Below, in pieces: positions 59,740 through 64,000 of a stretch of DNA of 64,000 nt. This DNA is from Cloeon dipterum (taxonomy: Eukaryota; Arthropoda; Insecta; Ephemeroptera; Baetidae). The stretch lies in the NCBI RefSeq assembly GCF_949628265.1, contig NC_088790.1, positions 15,008,545 through 15,072,544 on the forward strand, written 5' to 3'. The notes under the pieces were generated by a model that did no database searches, was not told where the DNA came from, and worked only from the letters and a program-made list of their open reading frames with translations. Made by a program: the position numbers and the translations under genes. Numbering within the stretch: the first letter of the stretch is position 1; each line of letters opens with the position of its first letter.

Positions 59740-60060
59740 GAAGTGGCGGCACGGCAGTGGGAAGTAATCCCGCTGCGGGCGAGTGCGGTCGAATTAAAAT
59801 TTCAGCACGGGTCCATTGCTCGGTCGCGTGCATTAAGAAGCGAGAGCTCCGAGGGAATTGTGCGACGCCGGCGGCCGAGATAAAAGAGAATTGCTGAGCG
59901 CAATAATCCGTCGGCTCACGCGGCTGCCTCCTCCAGGATTAGCGTCTCGAGTGTGACGACGTGGCATCAGCAAATTATACAATACACTCTCGCGGGTCCT
60001 GCTCTCGCATCTCGGTGCGCGTGCATGTGTAGCCGCATGCAAATCACGCCGCTATCTTGT
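59740..60060. other. GC/CpG-rich patch, possible regulatory island
   Basis: About 320 bases of clearly higher G+C and CpG than the flanks, with no credible coding frame (open frames exist on both strands without motifs). It could be a promoter or enhancer for a gene outside the window. Confidence 0.3.
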
Positions 60061-60711
60061 TTGTTTTCCGTTCTTTTGGGAAATACTAACCCTATGTGTA
60101 TGAGCAAGGAAAATTGTCTAAGATATATTTAAAGGACATTGGGTGTCGAAAAAATGTAATTTTTATGTGAAGCTAAAAATTCTGAAAATCAAAAGTGCAG
60201 ATAGATGGAATTTTTGGTATGTATTGATGAGCGCTGGACAAAGAGAGCGGTCATATTGGCACATCATCGGTGTCATGACTTCTGATGCCACTTCTGTTTT
60301 CTGTTTCTTACCGATTGTTTGGTTCAAATAGCATTGCGTACACAAAGAAAAATCGACGCTAAAATGTGCCCACAAAAGTTGATTCAACCAACTGATGAAG
60401 GGAAATTTCTGGTATGGGAATTAATTTAAGTTGAAATTTAGGTACTCAAGGGTGACATTTAAAATTCACTGAAATAAATTTAAACGATATTTTTGACGCG
60501 AATATTCTTTCAAAATATAAGTGAATTAACTTATGATGGGAAATCACTTTCTGATACAGGATTCTAATTAATTCGCAATTTCAGGTACTCCGGGTCACAA
60601 TTAAAATTCACCGGAACTATAGGTTACATGATTTTTTTGGCTCTTTTTATCCCTGTCCGAGGATCGGGAAGGGCGCGCACTGCACTAGCACGAATGCTGA
60701 AACCCAGGTCT

Positions 60712-60888
60712 CAATAACACCGCGAACGGATAACATAGACGCACCAGGCCGCACAGGAACCCAGCCCACTGAAGGGACACTTGCCTTCGCACCGAGGACT
60801 GCATTGAAACGCTAGACATTCGTCCCGTGATGCCAAATCACGCATGCTGGAAAGGTGCAAACCAGCAAGTAGCGAGTCGGCGCCGTTG
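60712..60888 (-). repeat. Dispersed repeat B, intergenic copy
   Basis: This is the better preserved copy of the repeat at 48405-48577. The minus strand is open through it (GLHLSSMRDLASRDECLAFQ) and Cys-rich beyond, which might be a relic of a coding element; no family is recognised. Confidence 0.65.
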
Positions 60889-60934
60889 CGCCTCCCAGCC
60901 CGTTGAGCAATTTGAGCATTTCGAGTCACTAAAC

Positions 60935-61050
60935 TAACCACTTTTCCATATCTGACATCGGGTAGCCAGTATTAGATCTCCGAACTGCTCAAATACCTCC
61001 CATTGCTTTGACACTCCTGAGATTGCCTTAACAATGCGAGCCAACGGGCT
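60935..61050 (+). repeat. Dispersed repeat A, copy 2
   Basis: It matches 63700-63840 in the same orientation (TCTGACAT-GGG-AGCCAGTA, CCCATTGCT-TGACACTCC, ATGCGAGCCAACGGGCT) and the Dicer-2 intron 4 copy in inverse orientation. Confidence 0.75.
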
Positions 61051-63699
61051 GTTTTTTTCTCAACGGGAATACACCTAAAATAATTAATTGAACCAACTGA
61101 CGAAGGGAAATCGATTTCTGGTACGGCAAACTTATTGATTCACAATTTCAGTTAATCAGGGTCTAAATAAAGAAACTAGGTTACACATTTTTCTCGACGC
61201 GGATGTGCCCACTAAAATTAATTTAAATAAACTGAAGAAGAGAAATTAATTTAAATAAAAACGATGCTTAAGACATTTTTAGAAAATCAAAATTAATTTA
61301 AAACTTCCAGCTAAATTTACAGAAATTATTCTAATACTTTTTTGATCATAGAGGGCATAACAAAAAATCTCATAGTCACTGTGTGTGTTGATAATTTTTT
61401 GCCCTGCTCTCTTATTCGTTCATGAAACAATGGAACAAAAAGCGGTCTTGTGGCGAGAAACTTTCTTGTTTTAAACGCACTAAAGAAAATACGTGTGCAG
61501 CGTGGATATAACTCCATCGCAAACTTTGCCCGCTAATCCCTGCGCGAGTGTTTCTGTTTAATTATCAGACGCCTTTGTGTGCGATGCGAGCAAAGAACTT
61601 GAAACAAACTTTCCACAATTGGAGTTTTTTTCCGTTGCATCCAGAGGAACGATTTCCAGCTATTTTTCACCGACGTGCCAACACGCAATAAAATGGTAAA
61701 TAAATGCAATAAATAGTGAATATATGGTCTGTCGAAATTGGTAGCGCCAAAAGAGATAATCTGATAGAACAAATTGTGAAATAAAGACCGCTATATTAGA
61801 GACCCTTAAAAAATTCTTCAACACTAATTACCGAATTACATATCACCCATTTTTCTGCTAAAGGTCCAACTTTCGAAACGAAGTTGTTTTTCACTGTTTT
61901 ATTTACTTTTTCGCAGACAGAGAGTTATTTCACTTTTGTTTATCATTTTATATTCTCTTTGATGTTTAGTGCTCATGTTACGAAAAACACACGGAAAAAA
62001 GCAATCTTACAGTACTTTTGGTTATAAAATGTTCCAAATGTAAATATTAAAGATATTTTCCCAAAAGAATTCCTCGTAGACAAAATTTCTTGTGAGTGCT
62101 TATTTTCGACTGACGCCAAGATTGTTTTCTCTCAGGAGTGGTCCTATTCCATTGAGTTGATGGCTAAACAAATTTGCTTAGTCGTCAATGCTTCCGCTGA
62201 AGGAAAAATCCAGCCTTAATAGACAATCATCCTGTGCAGGAAATGTATTTCTGACTCTCGGACGTGTTTTTGTGAAGCGCAGCTAAAACCATTTACATAC
62301 ACACTCACTAACGTTTCTGCACAAACACGCGCTGGGAAAAACGCACAAAAAGGCCTTTCGAGAGCACTGAGCTAATGGAGGCAAACACCACGCATGTGAA
62401 TATAATGAGTTATTTTCCATAGAAAATACTGTCGAAGCGAGGCTCAAAGTGACATTAATGGACGAACGCTGCGACTTGCAGATTTATGTATTTATTTTTA
62501 ACATTTCTGACGTCGGCACTGCTGACGATCGAGGAAAATAACAGTTTACTCTGAGGCCATTATAAAATGCTACTTTTTCTCTCTCTCAATTGTTAGCTGC
62601 AATGTAATATACGTACCAGAATAGCAACACACTCTACGCATGAGGCAACAACAACTGCAGGTAGGCTTCTGCGCAAAAATTGTGTCGCGCGGGTTGCGTT
62701 GTGTTAACCGCAGGATGATGCAATTAGTGCAACGAGCACTATATACGTAGAGATATGAAAAATCATGAGTCAGAAATATCACCTATTCTCTATTCACCTG
62801 GTTTCGAATTGGCTTTACAAATTAAATTTGAAATTCTCCGATTGTGTGGCATTGTACTAAAAACAATTTTTATTGTTCGTAACTAAGCACAGTGAATACA
62901 GAATTAAACCAAAAAATGTAGAGTCTCAATCAGAGTCTATTGAGTGCAGCTTCCAATCAATAAATATAGTCAGTCCACTATGTATTGGAAAAACACGCAG
63001 TGCTTAATTGCAGGCTGAATGAATGACACGGCAGATGTCGCGGGGAGCAATGAAGCCTCGCGTTCACGAACTGAACTGATTGCTCACATTGAGATGGTGA
63101 TTTATTGTTTCACATCCGAGCAGACGGATAAAGCGACTAATGAGTAATTTCACGTGACGTGTGGACGCTAAAGGTTGCCTGCCGAGAGCGATAAATCTTC
63201 CATTTATCCTCGGCCGCAGATGTGTGCTAATGAATTATTGCGCGCGCGTCTATTTTGGACTACGCAGCTCATCTGGCAGGATTTGCCGTCCCTTCCCACT
63301 TATTGACACACTGAAGCCACGGAAGCCACTAAAAGAAACAAATGTGTTCACAGTGCGGATTAGTAAATTCAATTTGTAAACTTGAGTTGATTTTACGAAA
63401 AGTTGAATACGCTGCTATTTACTTCAGTGTGACTTTTATATCAGGAAATAAAAAGAAAATAGAATTTAAGGGATAAGAAAGGTAGAAATATATATTATGC
63501 AAGTAATTCTTTTTAAATCCAAGTTGCTTAGAGAAATTTTAAATTATTTTACTGAAAGAATTGGTATTACGATTTGCACAATGTTGAGATCACAACAAGA
63601 GACGGCAAAATCAAGTACAAATATAAGAGCCAAGAAGTGCACTTTTTTCTCAAATTTTTATTTAATTTTAATATGATTTTCAGAGAGAATTTTTTTGCA

Positions 63700-63840
63700 T
63701 CGATTCCAATTTGCACTTTGCTAAGCAACCTGTTTATCTCTGACATTGGGCAGCCAGTATTAGATCCCAGAACTACTCAAACATCTCCCATTGCTCTGAC
63801 ACTCCTGAGAATGAATTTTACGATGCGAGCCAACGGGCTT
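63700..63840 (+). repeat. Dispersed repeat A, copy 3
   Basis: It carries the same landmarks as copy 2 (AGCCAGTATTAGAT, CACTCCTGAGA, ATGCGAGCCAACGGGCT). The plus frame reads PVLDPRTTQTSPIALTLL, paralleling the frame of the Dicer-2 intron copy, so the repeat may derive from a coding element. Confidence 0.75.
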
Positions 63841-64000
63841 GGATTATTTTCTTACCCCCTATAATTGGACCTTCCAGTTCCAACAGGTGTTTAATGTTTT
63901 CTTAAATTCATATAATATATAATAGGAAAATATTATATTTTAATTATTTTTAAATTTACGAAATTTTCTATGATGTTGTCGTGTGATGCTAAAGAAAAAA

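Larger units (their letters stand above)
60351..61265 (+). repeat. Four imperfect ~130-bp direct repeat units
   Basis: Units centre near 60380, 60530, 61085 and 61215. The recurrent core is CGACGC..ATGTGCCCAC-AAA, then AACCAACTGA-GAAGGGAAAT, TTTCTGGTA-GG, TTCACAATTTCAGGTACTC, GGGT-ACAATTAAAATTCAC and GGTTACA. The array is interrupted between units 2 and 3 by repeats B (60712-60888) and A (60935-61050), a nested arrangement typical of old non-coding mobile elements. Confidence 0.6.
53696..64000. other. 10.3-kb intergenic region, no firm gene
   Basis: The first ~150 bases are the promoter side of the second lectin. Beyond that I find only AT-rich sequence, repeat families (60.35-61.27 and 63.7-63.84 kb), GC-richer patches (57.12-57.48, 59.74-60.06, 62.2-62.7, 63.0-63.35 kb) and one or two exon-like open stretches. 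An AGGTCAAGGTCA word at 56612-56623 contains a TCAAGGTCA monomeric nuclear-receptor site (FTZ-F1/ERR type), which may be chance. Confidence 0.5.

Noticed and set aside
1..64000. CRISPR arrays, prokaryotic operons, prophage or plasmid features
   Set aside because: The window is plainly eukaryotic nuclear DNA with spliced genes; no regularly spaced short repeats with unique spacers were seen.

Overview
This is a eukaryotic, AT-rich window with intron-containing genes, and almost certainly comes from an arthropod, most likely an insect. Exons have GT-AG borders, and codon phase closes exactly across every full gene model below. Five genes are firm. The strongest lineage marker is an intact Dicer-2 (functional DExH helicase plus two RNase III domains); insect-style C-type lectins support it. 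I cannot name the species.

Layout, left to right. (1) 897-8778, plus strand: a ZC3H4 / Suppressor-of-sable type CCCH zinc-finger protein (10 exons, 875 aa), whose intron 6 carries an 801-bp hAT-like MITE with perfect 8-bp target duplications. (2) 9750-29455, plus strand: an MFSD14/HIAT1-type major-facilitator transporter (10 exons, 500 aa). Its 13.3-kb first intron contains degraded LINE reverse-transcriptase remnants on the minus strand and three phase-0 exon candidates (15894-18582) that may be an unknown nested gene or alternative 5' exons. (3) 31459-33431, minus strand: COQ9, a mitochondrial ubiquinone-biosynthesis protein (5 coding exons, 299 aa) whose start codon is split by a 70-bp intron. 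It is divergent from (4) 34386-50922, plus strand: Dicer-2 (25 exons, 1637 aa). (5) Two tandem minus-strand secreted C-type lectins with coiled-coil stalks: one (48980-50071, 253 aa) lies wholly inside the last intron of Dicer-2, the other (51554-53695, 386 aa) just beyond Dicer-2's end. (6) 53.7-64 kb: no firm gene; several diverged repeat families and one weak exon-like segment.

Functionally the window is a housekeeping neighbourhood (nuclear RNA surveillance, transporter, coenzyme Q synthesis) next to an immunity cluster: the antiviral RNAi nuclease Dicer-2 interleaved with two lectin paralogues. The most distinctive signals are the Dicer-2 dsRNA-binding domain split by an intron that hosts an antisense lectin gene; the stalk of the second lectin, expanded by exactly 138 codons (four 29-residue units plus one 22-residue unit, each starting with an N-x-Cys-Asp-like motif); paired 37-nt and 13-nt microexons shared by both lectins; and the unexplained exon set inside the transporter's first intron.
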